Shown here in pieces: positions 20,742 through 32,161 of a stretch of 64,000 nucleotides of DNA. The first letter of the stretch is position 1, and each line of letters starts with the position of its first letter. The position numbers and the translations under genes were made by a program. The stretch lies in NCBI GenBank assembly GCA_963556195.1, contig OY744532.1, positions 75,513,347 through 75,577,346 on the forward strand, read 5' to 3'. This DNA comes from Sepiola atlantica. Taxonomy: Eukaryota; Mollusca; Cephalopoda; Sepiida; Sepiolidae. The notes under the pieces were generated by a model that saw nothing but the letters and a program-made list of their open reading frames with translations, had not been told where the DNA came from and did not search any database.

Positions 20742-21110
20742 GACTAGTTGTACCTGTCTTGCATAGCTTGAGATTCATTAATGCCATTTTAATTTTAATT
20801 TAAAAAAATAAATAATAATTTGTAAGTCACACAGATGGAAAAAAGAAAGGTCAAAATGTAAGGGAGATAACTCATGTTCTTGTCTTGAGGTTCAAATAGG
20901 AATGATCTCTTTTACATTTTGAGTGTTTTAGTGTATTTTTTTAAATTGTCTCTATTGTAATAATCTTTCTTGTCAGAATAATTATTTTCAGAAAGAAACT
21001 GAAGTGAATTACACTTTTTTAAAATGAAGAACACGCTACGCTAGTCAGAATAAAATATTAATTTGTCAAATGCATTGCTATTTAAATCCAACATGGAAAA
21101 TCCGACCAGA
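20740..21110 (+). mobile_element. Interspersed repeat family R1, copy 2
   Basis: 'ctagttgtacctgtcttgca' starts it. 'cagaataattattttcagaa' and 'caaatgcattgctatttaaa' align with copies at 1080 and 25315. Confidence 0.55.
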
Positions 21111-22609
21111 TATCTGTACATATTAGAATATGGAAATTGAATGAAGAAAAACAGTTTGGATAAAATCGGCCAAAATATAGAAAATGAAATGGGAGAAAAA
21201 GTGCATCTACCAACGCAATCAAATCAATTGATGAGATTTTAATTTTTGTGTTATTCAAAACAATTCCTTGGAACAGAGTTAACGTTAAAGATATTTACAA
21301 TTGAACATATAGACATGAGAGATCGGAGGGGGAGAGTAAAAGAAGAGGGAAACAAGAAAGACCATAAGAGGGGGGGGGGAGTCAACAATTTTTTTTTTAG
21401 TTTTGAAAAGTGTTTGCTTAACGGCTAAAAAAATAAACAAGAAAAGGAAAGAAAAGTTTGTCACTGGCATCCGTTTTTATCTTGTACATCGACTTTTAAA
21501 TGTTCATTTTGCTGACTTATAGTTTTTAGCTTGAACAAAGAACCACAAATTAATTCTGATCTCTTTTAAGGGTTATCTTGCGCTCGTTGTATAGGCTCTT
21601 ATAAGATTTCACTTTTTATTTTACACTGTTGGATTCCACTCCTTGTGGATGGACACTGTCTTGACAAAAGAACATCAAATCAAACATATGATGTATTTTA
21701 TTGTTTTCCCTGTTCGTTTACCTGATCAGGTAATCAAAATCACAGGATTCATTCCTTGACTCCCATATCACATTGTTTCCTTGGCTAGAGATGCCATGGT
21801 GACAGAATGCTACTAACCAAACTCGAGTCTCTCCTAACCGGTCTCAGCTGACACATGACTCATCTTTGTCAATCAAACCATAACACTTTCATGACCTTTG
21901 GGCTTGACCTAGGTCAATTTGACATAGCCTATTTTTGTTTGAGATCACAAACAAACATAGCAGGGTACTTCAATTTATTTATTTAAATCTAGCATCTGTT
22001 TTGCTGATTGTAGAAAAATTATACAAGTGAACATAAGGATGATTCGGTTTAAATCTCTCTCTGCACCCTCTTTCACTTTGTCTTCTCTTTCCCCCTCTTT
22101 CTCTTCTCCCCTTCTATTCTTTGAGCCCCATCCCATTTCCCTACTTCCTTTCTCTGTGTCTTACTCACTTCTTCCTGACTTAATCTTCTCCCTCCTCGTG
22201 TGATGAGTAATAATAATAAAAAAAAAACATTTGAATATATTGTCATGGTGAGTTGTACCTTCATCCCCAGACTAATGTCCCAGTTACTATGAGAATTAAA
22301 CCCCTCATCTGCACTGATTATGGTTATAAAAGTTTTTTTTCTCTCCCTAATATTGAGTTTATTAATCTGATAAACAAAGTCACCTTTTGACCTTTGCTAA
22401 TCTCAAATGACCTCTTAACCTTTTGATCTCTGCTAATCTCAAATGACCTCTAAAGTTAATTAATTTACAATTGCCTATGACAAAACCTATCATCATTAGG
22501 TCAGACAAAATATTATATTTCATCTTAACATTTGACAGAGAGAGAGAGAGAGAGGGGGGGTGGAGAGGTGTAACCCTAAGTAATGACTATATTAAAGAAT
22601 TATAAATAT
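21111..22609. other. No recognisable gene
   Basis: Contains G9/T8 runs near 21371-21398, a ~42-bp direct duplication 'gctaatctcaaatgacctct' (22396 and 22433) and a (GA)n-G7 tract at 22538-22560. Short ORFs at 21246-21470 and 22073-22264 have no family likeness. Confidence 0.5.
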
Positions 22610-22965
22610 ACATCAGTTTTGGCATATGGAAGTAATACCTAAACTTTTAACTAACAGAAAAGAAACTAGACTGTGTTTACACCAGAATGTTAAAAGCTGC
22701 TATTAACATCTCCTGGATGCAGCACCCCACAAATGAGCACTGCTTTAATGTTGAATGGTTAAGGATGAAATCGTAAGTGATTTTCTTTTATGAGTGGCAA
22801 AACAGGGTCGTGATTCAGTGGAGAGACCACACAGAACTGCGATCAATCAACTAGCAGAGAACACACAATGCACCTATGAAGACCTACCTGGTGTGATGGA
22901 GGATAGAGCGAGATGGCGTGCGAGAGTCAAGAAGATCCATGACACTAGCATGACTGGATGATGAA
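22610..22965 (+). pseudogene. RTE-like LINE pol 3' end
   Basis: Plus strand. 'EKKLDCVYTRMLKAAINISW' (22656) then 'MQHPTNEHCFN' match the RT tail of RTE-type LINEs. After a gap, 'NQLAENTQCTYEDLPGVMED' and 'RARWRARVKKIHDTSMTG' (22846-22960) run to a stop, the usual extreme C-terminus. The intervening 'GH...R' block is deleted or unreadable. Confidence 0.85.
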
Positions 22966-23077
22966 TTAACATTTTTAATGAATAAACAAATTCTCACAAA
23001 TCAACTTTTTCTTGTTTCTAGTATCCTTGCTATAGTGTGTGTGTAACATATACAGAGATATAATTAGTTTTTTGAAG

Positions 23078-23445
23078 TTACGACTCCTTCCACGGATACA
23101 ACATAACACCGGGTTTATAACATATGGGGGGCGGGGGGCAATCGTTAGATGTTCTTGTACTTGCAACGGTCTTCACCCTGGTTGGGTCAAGCCAGTTTCT
23201 TCCCTGTTTTGCACCACGTCCTGAACCATGGCGTTCCTGAGCGAGATTGCAAGAGATGCTTAGTCGATCACAATTCCATCGTTGAAGACTGACCACTTGT
23301 GGACCTGAGAGCTTAGCCAAATCTTCCCTGGCTCCCTCAGCTGCCCACTGATATACTTGCGCCACCCAGGGAGGATTACATTGTGGATTAATTCCCTCTT
23401 TGGACGACTAGTTGCAAGTTCTTTCTGTTGTAGTTCAGTTTATAA
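23078..23445 (-). pseudogene. RTE-like LINE pol C-terminus, copy A
   Basis: The minus frame gives 'MAQVYQWAAEGAREDLAKLS', 'GPQVVSLQRWNCDRLSISCN' and 'NWLDPTRVKTVASTRTSND'. It aligns residue by residue with 30078-30545 ('DLAALSDPQVVGLRQRNQNW'). This is the 'W...V..DL......W' tail of RTE-clade pol. A 95-codon ORF from 23365 is open but starts mid-homology. Confidence 0.8.
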
Positions 23446-23529
23446 CATTGAGCAGTAGAAAAATGTTTTTTAATAAATACCATTCCATTGTATTTTTAAA
23501 TGGAATTTTTCTGTTATCGTGGACCTTTT

Positions 23530-23625
23530 AAATTATAGGTGTGTATGTGTGTGTGTATATATATAGATATATATATATATAGATATAGATATATATATAG
23601 ATATAGATATATATATATATATGTT
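23530..23625. repeat. (TG)n/(TA)n/(GATA)-like microsatellite
   Basis: TG repeats followed by 'atatagatatatatatatag'-type units. Confidence 0.9.
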
Positions 23626-23699
23626 TAGGCAGCAAGTCATTATTTAAGCAAGCATTGTAGAATGACACAGAATTTTTCTGTTTTTTTTTCCTTTATTTT

Positions 23700-23740
23700 T
23701 TCCTATTTTTTTTTTTTTTTTTTTTCTTTTTTTTTTTAAG
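23700..23740. repeat. Poly(T) tract
   Basis: Two T-runs interrupted by single C residues. Confidence 0.9.
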
Positions 23741-23779
23741 TGATATTCTCAATGTATCGAGCAAGCTTTCTGGTCTCCG

Positions 23780-24375
23780 GTGGTAGCCGGTATAAATAAT
23801 ATGGCTCCGAGTGTTTTTAATTCGGCCATCACTCTAGTGCTTTCGACCTTCGTGGTCATCATCAGGAGTAGTTTTTTTTTGTTTTTTTTAAGGAGACTTG
23901 TTGATGGACTCCACCACACTCCCTTTCTGTTTCTTTCTCTCTCCCTCTCCTCCTACCAAAAACCTTCAAGAAAATTATAAAAAATCACAAGTCTCCTTAA
24001 AAATTAAAAATTAAATTTTTTTTATTATTATATATTTTATTCTATATAATTATTATTAATTACCTCTGATAATTTTTGTTTCTTCATTTTATTTCTTAAT
24101 TTTTATTTTTCGTTTTAGTTCATTCTGTATTAATATTTTAACTTGTTGTTTCTTATGTATTTTCATTACTATTATCATCTGACGGAAGTAATATGGTGGC
24201 TTAATAGGACGTGTTGTCTCCGTTATTGACTTGATATATGTGGTTTTGAAATAATACTGACTTTTGAATCTTTTTCTTAAATGATTTCTGTATGTGATGC
24301 TGTAAAGGGCGCTGATGAAGAGACTATTTGGAGTCATCAAAAGTCTTGGAAACGATCGTATGTCAAATAATTGTT
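23780..24375. mobile_element. Possible Penelope-like terminal-repeat remnant
   Basis: 'tgctttcgaccttcgtggtc' then 'atcatcagg' (23841-23868) and, at the other end, 'gctgatgaagagactatttg' and 'gtcttggaaacgatcg' (24311-24358) resemble the paired phrases in terminal repeats of Penelope-like elements. No protein domain is readable. The short ORFs at 23780 and 24089 are not credible. Class is a suggestion only. Confidence 0.4.
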
Positions 24376-24464
24376 TTAATTCTCGGAACTGATATAAATA
24401 ATGTTCTAATATTGTTTATCTCAACTTTATATCATTTTATTTTTATTCAACTAACAAGTCACCC

Positions 24465-24665
24465 CTCATCAAAGCTTAAAGGTGAAAGGGGTTGTTTCAG
24501 ATTGATGGTGACAAACACTTTGGATTGCAAACGATGGTTGAATCTGGGTAGAATTTGATTATTTAAGAGGACGGCTCAACAAGAATTTTTAACGTTGGCC
24601 TTGAAAACGACCATGTTGTAGTTAGCTGGGAAGCAGCCCGATGGTATTGCATTCCAGATGACCAG
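24465..24665 (-). pseudogene. CR1/Jockey-like LINE pol tail
   Basis: Minus frame 'IWNAIPSGCFPANYNMVVFK' followed by 'ANVKNSC' and stop is the conserved 'LWNSLP..CFP' end of CR1/Jockey ORF2. It aligns with 41690-41960. It directly abuts a plus-strand LINE fragment, so two insertions meet here. Confidence 0.8.
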
Positions 24666-24965
24666 TTTGTGTGCAAGAAGTGAAAGACCACTTAAACGGA
24701 TGAAGACTCGGATATGGAGAAAGTATATTTGGATGTCAAGACTATTGTGGCTGTTCAGGAGTTTTGTTACCTTGGTGATACGATTGGAGGACAAGGGAGA
24801 AGCTAGTGCTGGTGCGATAACAAGAGTTAGATGTAGAACTGTCAGTGATATGGATAGACTTGAAAAAAAGAGGGATAAAGACCTGGGCAGAGATAGGTTA
24901 GTATGGAAGTCAATTTCTAAAAACCATCCAACACATGCCAGCATGGAAAATCGATATTAAACAGA
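24655..24965 (+). pseudogene. LINE pol 3' end with cephalopod-type tail, copy 2 (deleted)
   Basis: 'MEKVYLDVKT' and 'FCYLGDTIGGQG' (about 24715-24795) match copies at 11495 and 30845. A deletion then joins to 'ggcagagataggttagtatg' and 'ccaacacatgccagcatgga'. The ~350-bp middle is missing. Confidence 0.85.
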
Positions 24966-25079
24966 ATATGCTGATGAAATTATCAAAATTATTTCAATTA
25001 ATGTCACTTTATGTACACTTCCTCCCATCCAATCAATGCTTTGGCCCCACCCTAAAAATTGAATTTATAAAATATAAAA

Positions 25080-25314
25080 AAAAAAAAAAATATATAATAT
25101 GGTGTTAAGAACATAGGGTTCCTCTTTCAATCCCGGGCAATACCGAGACTTTATGCTAGTAGATAACATAACTTGTGCTTGTTTTTACCTGTAGACAAAA
25201 TACTCTACTCTAACCCGACTCCTGACAATTTAAATAATCAAGCTCTGACTCCTGATAATTTTAAATGGTTCGACTCCAAAAATTAAAATCTTCTTCTGCT
25301 AGTAATAATTTATA
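25080..25314. other. SINE-like scraps; no gene
   Basis: 'tttcaatcccgggcaatacc' (25126) resembles a pol III B box plus SINE text. 'ctctgactcctgataatttt' repeats a 'gactcc' phrase also seen at 27940, 33740 and 34375. Too short to classify. Confidence 0.35.
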
Positions 25315-25700
25315 TATTCTACAAGTTGTCCCTACCCGGCGTTGTCCGGGATGCAGTTAAGTCATTTTAGTTTTTAATTTGTCTTTATTTGCACACTTTT
25401 TAACTTGTACAGAAAAAGAAATAAAAAATGTAGTTGTAAAGGAGACAACTTTTTTTATACCCTTAAATTAAAAATGAGTCATCTCCCTTGCTTATTTGAA
25501 TTTTTCGATCATAATTAGAAAAAAAGTTTCCATTTTTACAGTTGTCTGGGATTGCATAATTTAAATAAATTGTAATGGAGTCTGTTATTATAGTGCCAAG
25601 AACATGGTACAATAATAATGACTGGAAATTGGCTAGTCAAAATCAAAGTTTGATATGTCAGGTTAAATGCTGTTTAGGTCCAACTTTTAAGATGACTTTA
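25315..25700 (+). mobile_element. Interspersed repeat family R1, copy 3
   Basis: 'caagttgtccctacccggcg' and 'ttgtccgggatgcag' open it. 'gtcaggttaaatgctgttta' and 'ggtccaac' close it. Best preserved of the three copies at its 5' end. Confidence 0.6.
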
Positions 25701-26858
25701 CATGTTAGATATATTATAACATCAAATTCGTATTAAAGAAGGTGGGCGTATTTGTCACGGCTGTGAATTCAATGTTTCTTGGTGGTGGTGGGGTAATGAA
25801 TGAAATCGAAAGAATTTAATTTAAAGAAAAAAACAAGTGATCCATAATGAAAAAAAAAAATTTCTGTTTTTCTTTTGTGAATCGGAGCCGGTCAATTTTC
25901 ACTAATTCCAACTTTTAAGGCAACGAATTTGCTTAGACTCCAGTTTCGATTTCACTGCTCTGGTCTTGAAGAATATCTTTGTGTGATGCCAAACTTTAAT
26001 TACGATTGGAGATGATGTATCTACTGCTACGATGTAAGAAAACTATAAGCTTTTCATTGAATTAAAGCCAATGGATGTGAAAGGAAGTCTTGTGTATTTC
26101 CGTTTCCATGGAAACTAAAATACGTTTGGGTTGCTGCTGCTGATTATTCTTCTTACACGGAATGCTGATCCTCCACCCGTCTCTGCTCCAACCCAGTAGC
26201 TGGTAAGATACAGAGAAGATAGAGGACAGTTTGAGAGTGAGGGGTGGACAGACGGAAGAGGGCGGCAGTATGTGTGTACATGTTTTCATGGAAGGGTTAG
26301 AAGAGCCAAGGTAACTCTTCTCTGCAGAGAGTGAGTGCTTGGAGTGAGTGATGAAGAGAGTAAGTGATGGAGAAAGATGTTTTAGAAGGAAGAGCTTCCT
26401 TGCCGTGAAAGTGACAGCCAGCATCAAGCCTAAGAAATAGAAAAATAAAAAAAATAACAAACCAAAATTAACGGAAGGAATTGGCGTCCGACTTGATTTT
26501 TTAATTTCTGATATTTACAAGTCTTTGAGTAGAATTCGCATCGCAACCACTGCCACTGTTATCTTGCGTTTTCTATAGACTTCATCTTTTACCGTTCTTT
26601 ACCTCTCGATGGCGTTCGTGTTGGTGGCATGACAACTACCTCCGATTTTTGGATTACCATGACAACTAGACTTGAAGGAATCTTCTATCTACCGTCATTC
26701 TCATGACCAGGCTTTTCCATTACTTTGTTTCTCTCTTATGTTTAATTTTCGTTTGTTTACTTTCCCCCCCACCCTTTAACCGTTCTCAATAACCACCAAG
26801 GAAGGCTTTATTTCACACACACAACAAAAAAAAGCTAAAAACCCTGCAAAACATAGCC
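25701..26858. other. No recognisable gene
   Basis: A 132-codon minus ORF (26062-26460) has a hydrophobic start and no family likeness. Composition is slightly GC-richer at 26140-26330. Left uncalled. Confidence 0.4.
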
Positions 26859-26876
26859 ATGACGACGGCTGTCCAG
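26859..26876 (+). other. Weak candidate for a short first coding exon
   Basis: ATG at 26859 opens six codons (MTTAVQ) that run directly into 'ccaggttagtat', a good splice-donor match (CAG|GTTAGT). No downstream exon was identified, so this may be chance. Confidence 0.15.
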
Positions 26877-26884
26877 GTTAGTAT

Positions 26885-27564
26885 ATGTTTCTGTTCATTA
26901 TTGCAATTAATTTAATTTTCAAATTTAGTAATATTTGGAAATTTAGTTAATTTTTGAAAAATTCCATGACAAATAATAACATATTGGGCATGGTTGGAGG
27001 AAGGACGTTGTCAGGAACCTTAATTAACCATTTTTTTTTTTAAATTTTTTTTGTAATAACAACCTTTGAGATATTAGTCATCTTATAAGTAACATATTTA
27101 CTAATATATACCTGGGCACCATTATATATTATTACTTTGTGCTGACATGATAAACATTTTAAGATCTTATGTAGAACTGGAAGAATAGCATAAATCAATT
27201 AAAAAAAAAATTGTTAATTCATGTTTGATGCTTTCGCCGTTTCCTGGCAACAGGTTCTGCAGAATCTTTTACCATTTTTTTATTTTTTATTTTTTTGTGA
27301 AATTAAAAATTTTTGTTTTCATTAATGGTCACATAATTCATAAATGGTAATTATTTGAACAAAAGCAAAAAAACCTTGTATTATCATTTAGAATTAAATT
27401 AGTTAATTTTGGGGATCTTTCATCCTTGTTTTAGCTTCTGTAAAGTCACTGATAATCAGAGGAGTGGCATTATGGTTCTCAACACTGACTGGAATCAGCA
27501 ATCCCAGTTAAATTCCGGTGAGATTTGTTATGTTCATTTTAGCATTAAATTCCATTAAAAACTG
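26885..27564. other. No recognisable gene
   Basis: AT-rich with T- and A-runs; nothing supported. Confidence 0.5.
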
Positions 27565-27740
27565 TGATTGTTTTAATGGATGCCATCACAGACTATGAAA
27601 TCTGCAATACAGACTTCAAATCTATTGTGACCATTTACACTCTAATACTGTCGGGGAAAGGTATGAACCTGCAATTTCCCCCTCCACTGTGGGTAAAAAT
27701 AGCAATTTGTTTTCACCTAATATAAACTATTCATTGTATA
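27565..27740 (+). mobile_element. tRNA-like SINE, diverged copy
   Basis: 'catcacagactatgaaatct' (27583), 'cactctaatactgtcgggga' and 'aaaggtatgaacctgcaa' align with the better copy at 45040-45190. The B-box region is decayed. Confidence 0.6.
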
Positions 27741-28563
27741 CAATTAAATATTGTTTTAAGCAGTAAATCCCCCACCCATACCAAAGTTGACTTATTGTTA
27801 AATAGACTTACCAAAACCTTGAAAAGGCATCAAAACACTGAAACCTTCAATTATGGATGAAATAAGTGAACATTTTCCTGCAAAATTTCTTTACGATAGT
27901 CGTCTGTAATAAACCCAGATTTGGCTGAAACTGAAATCCAACTCCGACTACCCACATTCGACTTCAGCAAAAATAGTAGACTCCTGACTATGACTCCCCA
28001 ATTTTTTTTTTTTATTCGATTTTCTTTTTATATTCAAATTTCGAAAAAATAAACATATATAAAAAAAACTTTATTGGAGGAGTATAGGTCCAGTCATACC
28101 ACTACAGTTTTTCTAACGAATAGTTTTAAATATAAAAGTAGCAAGTTCCAAATTTAAGGATTTTATATCAACTAGTTTTACTATGAAGCCTTTAGGGTCT
28201 AGTCTACCCTACTATTCTACACATAACTAGTAGAAGGAAATACGGGGTCATACTTTTCCCAAGAGTATTAGTGCATTTAATTGATAGCCTAGTTTCATAT
28301 ATTGTTTACATTCTATTCCCCATCTCTAAAAAAATAATTTAAAAAAAAAACACTTCTACATAGGCGAGCGATAGGTCTACGGTAATACCTCTGTCATTTC
28401 TGTAGCAAATGGTTCTTCACTGACCTACTATTTTATCACAGCTCGGATAAAGATGGATTCCCAATTTCCCCAAGGGTATCAGGACAACTTGGATACATTA
28501 TTTAGAATGATACATTTTTTTTCCCATCCAATATGGTAAAAAAAAAAAAACCTTTTCAAAAAC
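27741..28563. other. No recognisable gene; repeat scraps
   Basis: 'gggtctagtctaccctacta' (28195) and 'agaaggaaatacggggtcat' resemble 60600-60660, so an interspersed repeat fragment is likely. The rest is AT-rich spacer. Confidence 0.45.
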
Positions 28564-28709
28564 AATGTTGCAAACTCTAAATGGAGTAGAATATGTTGCA
28601 AACTCTAAATGGAGTAGAATATGTTGCAAACTCTAAATGGAGTAGAATATGTTGCAAACTCTAAATGGAGTAGAATATGTTGCAAACTCTAAATGGAGTA
28701 GAATATGTT
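28564..28709. repeat. 28-bp tandem repeat, ~5 copies
   Basis: Identical units built on 'gttgcaaactctaaatggag' followed by 'tagaatat'. Perfect identity between units indicates recent expansion. Confidence 0.95.
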
Positions 28710-28809
28710 CAGTCATGTCTGCAGTTTCGGTCGTAAGAAGCCCTTTATGGAGCGGAGTTGCTGAATGACGTCACGCGATCTCCTCCAATTCAAATTTGAT
28801 CTTCCGTTT

Positions 28810-29000
28810 ACTGTAACTGCATTCACCTGTGGTGGGTTGAGCCGGCTCCAAATGAGTTCACCGCGTCCCGCGTCAAGGTGATCCACTCGCGCCGATCGGC
28901 AACTAAGTCCACGGCATACTTCAGCTTTTCCCAGTTCCAGCGAGGAACACCAAAAATGGATTTGAACCGTGAAGACAGACAGTCATGGATCATCTTGCGT
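28810..29000 (-). pseudogene. RTE-like LINE pol C-terminal fragment
   Basis: The minus frame reads 'KMIHDCLSSRFKSIFGVPRW', 'NWEKLKYAVDLVADRREW' and 'TRDAVNSFGAGS'. It is the same tail as on the plus strand at 7840-7950. The upstream RT part is absent. Confidence 0.8.
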
Positions 29001-29067
29001 TTAACGTTTAAAAGAACTCTTCACATGTTTGCTTTCTGCATTTGATCAAGCTATACATATCAACTGC

Positions 29068-29260
29068 CCAGTCTTTGGGCTAGGATTAAAGTGCAGTATC
29101 TGTTTTTTTCTTTGGTCAGAGGAGGAGAAATCTTGCGAGACTGGCGCAATAATTATTTTTCTTCCAATCCATAGTTTTTATGGAGCTGGATTCTCCCCAC
29201 ATTAAAAACAGATGTTTTTATCTTTTGCCCTTGTCTGAAGGCAAATAAATATGGACTGTT
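29068..29260 (+). mobile_element. U2-headed SINE, body B
   Basis: Head 'gggctaggattaaagtgcag' followed by 'tatctgttt' is a diverged U2 5' end. Body B follows: 'cagaggaggagaaatcttgc', 'ttatttttcttccaatcc' and 'gagctggattctcccc'. It ends with 'ggcaaataaatatgg'. Confidence 0.75.
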
Positions 29261-29271
29261 TGCATGTTCTC

Positions 29272-29282
29272 CCCCCCCCCCC
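29272..29282. repeat. Poly(C) tract
   Basis: A short run of C. Confidence 0.8.
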
Positions 29283-29384
29283 TTACTGAAAGTTAGTTGA
29301 AAGCTCAAGGAATGAAGATATTCCCAAACATGAATTTCAAAAGTTTATTTACTTTACTCTCAGAAAGTCCCTATTTACTTGCCT

Positions 29385-29414
29385 TATCACGAGGGCAAAG
29401 TTGGACACAAGGTC

Positions 29415-29452
<38 letters not shown>

Positions 29453-29835
29453 TAATGTGGGGAAAATCCAGCTCCCCCTAAAATGGTGGACATAGGACAA
29501 AAATAAAAATTTCCTCGATCTAGAAGGATTTCTTCTTTTACTGACATAGGACAGAAAAGATGACTAGTAGTGTCAGAACAGATATTGCACTTTGCTCATC
29601 GCCAAACGGTCAAGGAAGTAGGTATTTACCTCCCTCTCAGTGGTCGGAAGGTGGGTATTGAAAAGCCAGCACACAAGAGGTGTGTGCACTGTGGTCGTCA
29701 AAAGTGCCTGAGCAGCCCATAATGGGGGCGCTTCAGGTGATTAGCAATAAACTAACCTCTTATAGAAAGAAGGTAAAGCCTGGGAGTATGGACCTAGAAT
29801 TGCACAGAATTGTACCAAGAAAGTAGGCAATCAGA
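29385..29835 (-). mobile_element. Composite snRNA SINE: body A joined to U2-headed body B
   Basis: Read on minus from 29835. Body A comes first ('actcccaggctttacc', 'ggttagtttattgctaatca', 'gtgctggcttttcaatac'). A U2-like head follows ('gatgagcaaagtgcaatatc', 'tgttctg'). Body B comes last ('atttttatttttgtcc', 'gggggagctggattttcccc', 'cgaccttgtgtccaac'). A poly(T) run on plus at 29420-29450 interrupts B. The order A then head then B recurs at 61820-62235, and A then B at 45735-46150. Confidence 0.75.
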
Positions 29836-30064
29836 ATGTTTGAAAAGAATGATCAGCCGATCTAATAGACTCAGAAAGTTTATCATATTCAAAGAAATAT
29901 GCTTGAAAAAATAATAGCTAAGTCTAACTACATCTATATGATAAAATTGTCAGATAAGATATCCTTTGTTTGTTCGCGATGACGTGTTTAAATTATTAAT
30001 TTTTTTTTTTCCAAGAAAAAATTCAATTAATCTAATCAAGATATCCAAATAAAATTAATTTAAT

Positions 30065-30545
30065 TTTCTCAAAAATCCTAATTAAAAAGGGGGGGAGAGG
30101 TCCCAAAGTTGTTATTGGTTGTTGTTGTTGTTGCAATGGCGTTCACCCTGGTCGGGTTGAGCAGTGTTTTTGTGACCTGCACTATATGTTGAGTAATGGC
30201 AGCACATGCACGGCGGTCCTGAGAGATGGCTAACCAATTTTGATTTCGCTGTCGAAGACCGACCACCTGTGGATCTGAGAGCGCAGCTAAGTCCTCCTTG
30301 ATTGTGGTTGTCCAGGTCCTTAACTGTCCACTGATACGCTTGCGCCACCCTGGCAAGGAGGTAGGGAAAATTATATAGCGAATTTAGCTCTCCCTTCTGG
30401 CGCCGAGCGTGCATGCTCAAACCATCGAAGATGTTGCTGCAACTGGTGAAATTGGACAGGTGCTGGGCTGCTGTATCCTGTTCTGTGTAAATTTCTACCA
30501 TTCTTTGTTTTATATTTTGCCAAATTTTTGAATTGAATTGCAACA
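30065..30545 (-). pseudogene. RTE-like LINE pol C-terminus, copy B
   Basis: Minus strand. 'HARRQKGELNSLYNFPYLL' (near 30420-30365) then 'WRKRISGQLRTWTTTIKEDL' (30350), 'AALSDPQVVGLRQRNQNW', 'AAITQHIVQVTKTLLNPTRV' and an (Asn/Thr) tail from a GTT microsatellite at 30115-30133. It aligns with 23078-23445. Two overlapping ORFs (30078-30356, 30112-30546) are separate frames of one broken gene. Confidence 0.8.
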
Positions 30546-30589
30546 AGACAGATGGCAGAGACTTTAAATGGAGGTGTTGCTATTGGTTG

Positions 30590-30750
30590 AAGTTCCTATT
30601 TACTTGCCTCCCCACAAGGGCAAAGGTAGACACAAGGTCGGTTTTTAAAGCGAGGAAAATCCAGCTCCCCTAAAAAGGGGCACTCTGGATTGGAACAAAA
30701 ATAAAAATTGCTTCAATCTTGAAGGGTTTCTCCTTCACTGACTCTAGTCA
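30590..30750 (-). mobile_element. SINE body B fragment
   Basis: Minus strand: 'aatttttatttttgttccaa', 'aggggagctggatttt' and 'ccgaccttgtgtctacc', ending 'ggcaagtaaataggaac'. The head is missing. Confidence 0.8.
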
Positions 30751-30844
30751 GACATGCCTCTTACGATTTGGGCTACGTACTGGTATAGAAACTCTATAAG
30801 TCTTTATTAAAATCAGACTTGGTAATACCTATAATCTTTGTCTA

Positions 30845-31490
30845 CCTGTCTCAGATGTGGAAAAAATATGTGGACGGCAGTTATTGAGGTTGTTTAGAAA
30901 TGTTGTTACCTTGGTGATACCATTGAGGCACAGGATGGAGCAGGTGCTAGTGTGATAGCTAGAATTAGGAGTTGGAGTAAGTTTAGGGAACTTTTGCCAT
31001 TACTAACCAGCAGAGCATTACTGCTGTCGACCAAGGGAAGAGTTTATCAGGCATGTGATGATGTATGGATGTAAAAGAGGGTCAGTGAGGGTTCACAACA
31101 TTCGTTGCATAGAGAGACATGATACGAGAATGATACAATGGATGTGTAATGCGAGTCTTAAAGACAGGCTTAGATCTGATGAGCTCAGAGGAAGATTAAA
31201 TCTGAACAGTATAGGGAGATGTGTGCAAAACAGTGAGACTTCAATGGTATGGCCAAGTTGAAAGAATAGATGAGAGTTCTTGAGTTAGATGTAGAACAGT
31301 TGAGGTAGTAGGGTCAACCTACAGGTGAAGGCTAAGGAAAACATGGGAAGAAGTGATAAGGATGGATTCGAGAGAAAGAGGGATAAAGACCTGGCCAGTG
31401 ATAGGTTCGTTTTTAAGTCCATTTTCAAAAGCCGTCCAACACATGCCAGCATGTAAAATGGACGTTAAACTGAAATTGATTATGATACCT
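30845..31490 (+). pseudogene. LINE pol 3' half with cephalopod-type tail, copy 3
   Basis: 'CCYLGDTI' (30900), 'SKFRELLPLLTSRALLLSTK' (30975), 'GRVYQAC', 'IERHDTRMIQWMCNASLKDR' (31113) and 'SDELRGRLNLNSIGRCVQNS' (31175) are the conserved RT tail. A 68-codon ORF (31055-31261) covers part. It ends 'ccaacacatgccagcatgta' then 'ggacgttaaac', the fullest version of this tail in the window. Upstream RT core is absent. Confidence 0.9.
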
Positions 31491-31548
31491 CATTTGAACA
31501 CGAGTCCCGTCTAATAATATTAAACCAACAGTGACAATTGTTATATTG

Positions 31549-32161
31549 GTGTAGAACAGGGGCGGGCAACCTCCGGCTCGCGAAGGCTTAGCGTCCGGCC
31601 CGCCACAATGCTAGACTTTATTATTGCAATCCGGCCCGCAGACCTCCCAGTAAAACTCATATCATTTTGTGACATAGACATAAAGGCAGGTTTCAATTAA
31701 GATTTACAGTGGGATGAAAATGTATAAATATCAGCGAGCAATGATGCATGTATATTTCATTTTTCTTTAACTATTAATTTCAAATCCTTGGCCTGAGATA
31801 AAAATAGAAAAAGAGAAAGAGAGAGGCAAAGAGGAAACGTGAGACGAGGAAAGGGCATGAATCAGACAACTTATGTGAGGTGTGTCAAAACGAATACTGG
31901 ATCAACTTGCTACTTCTCCGTCATTATTTTTTATGGTTCCAAAATGTCTCTTCGTCGGCGCCTTTTATAACATCACATACAGAAGTCTCTTGAGAAAAAG
32001 TATCAGATTTGTAGAGTGTTCTATGCAATTTTTGTACAATTTTTTCATGTAAACAAAATATAGTAATTCTGAGATTTCATTTTTCACTGCGGCCCGCGAC
32101 GTCCTTCCAAAAGTCTTATCTGGCCCTCACTCTGAAAAGGTTGCACGCCCCTGGTGTAGAA
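31549..32161. mobile_element. hAT-type MITE, copy 3, with perfect 8-bp TSD
   Basis: The element (31557-32153) lies between 'gtgtagaa' at 31549-31556 and 32154-32161. Ends 'caggggcgggcaacctccgg' and 'aaaaggttgcacgcccctg'. Full-length relative to copy 1. Confidence 0.93.

Noticed and set aside
23700..23740. Poly(T) as a retroposon tail on the minus strand
   Set aside because: Poly(A)/(T) runs occur throughout the window and this one has no identifiable element or TSD.
26062..26460. 132-codon minus ORF with a hydrophobic start
   Set aside because: No recognised domain, no splice or promoter context, composition like random spacer.
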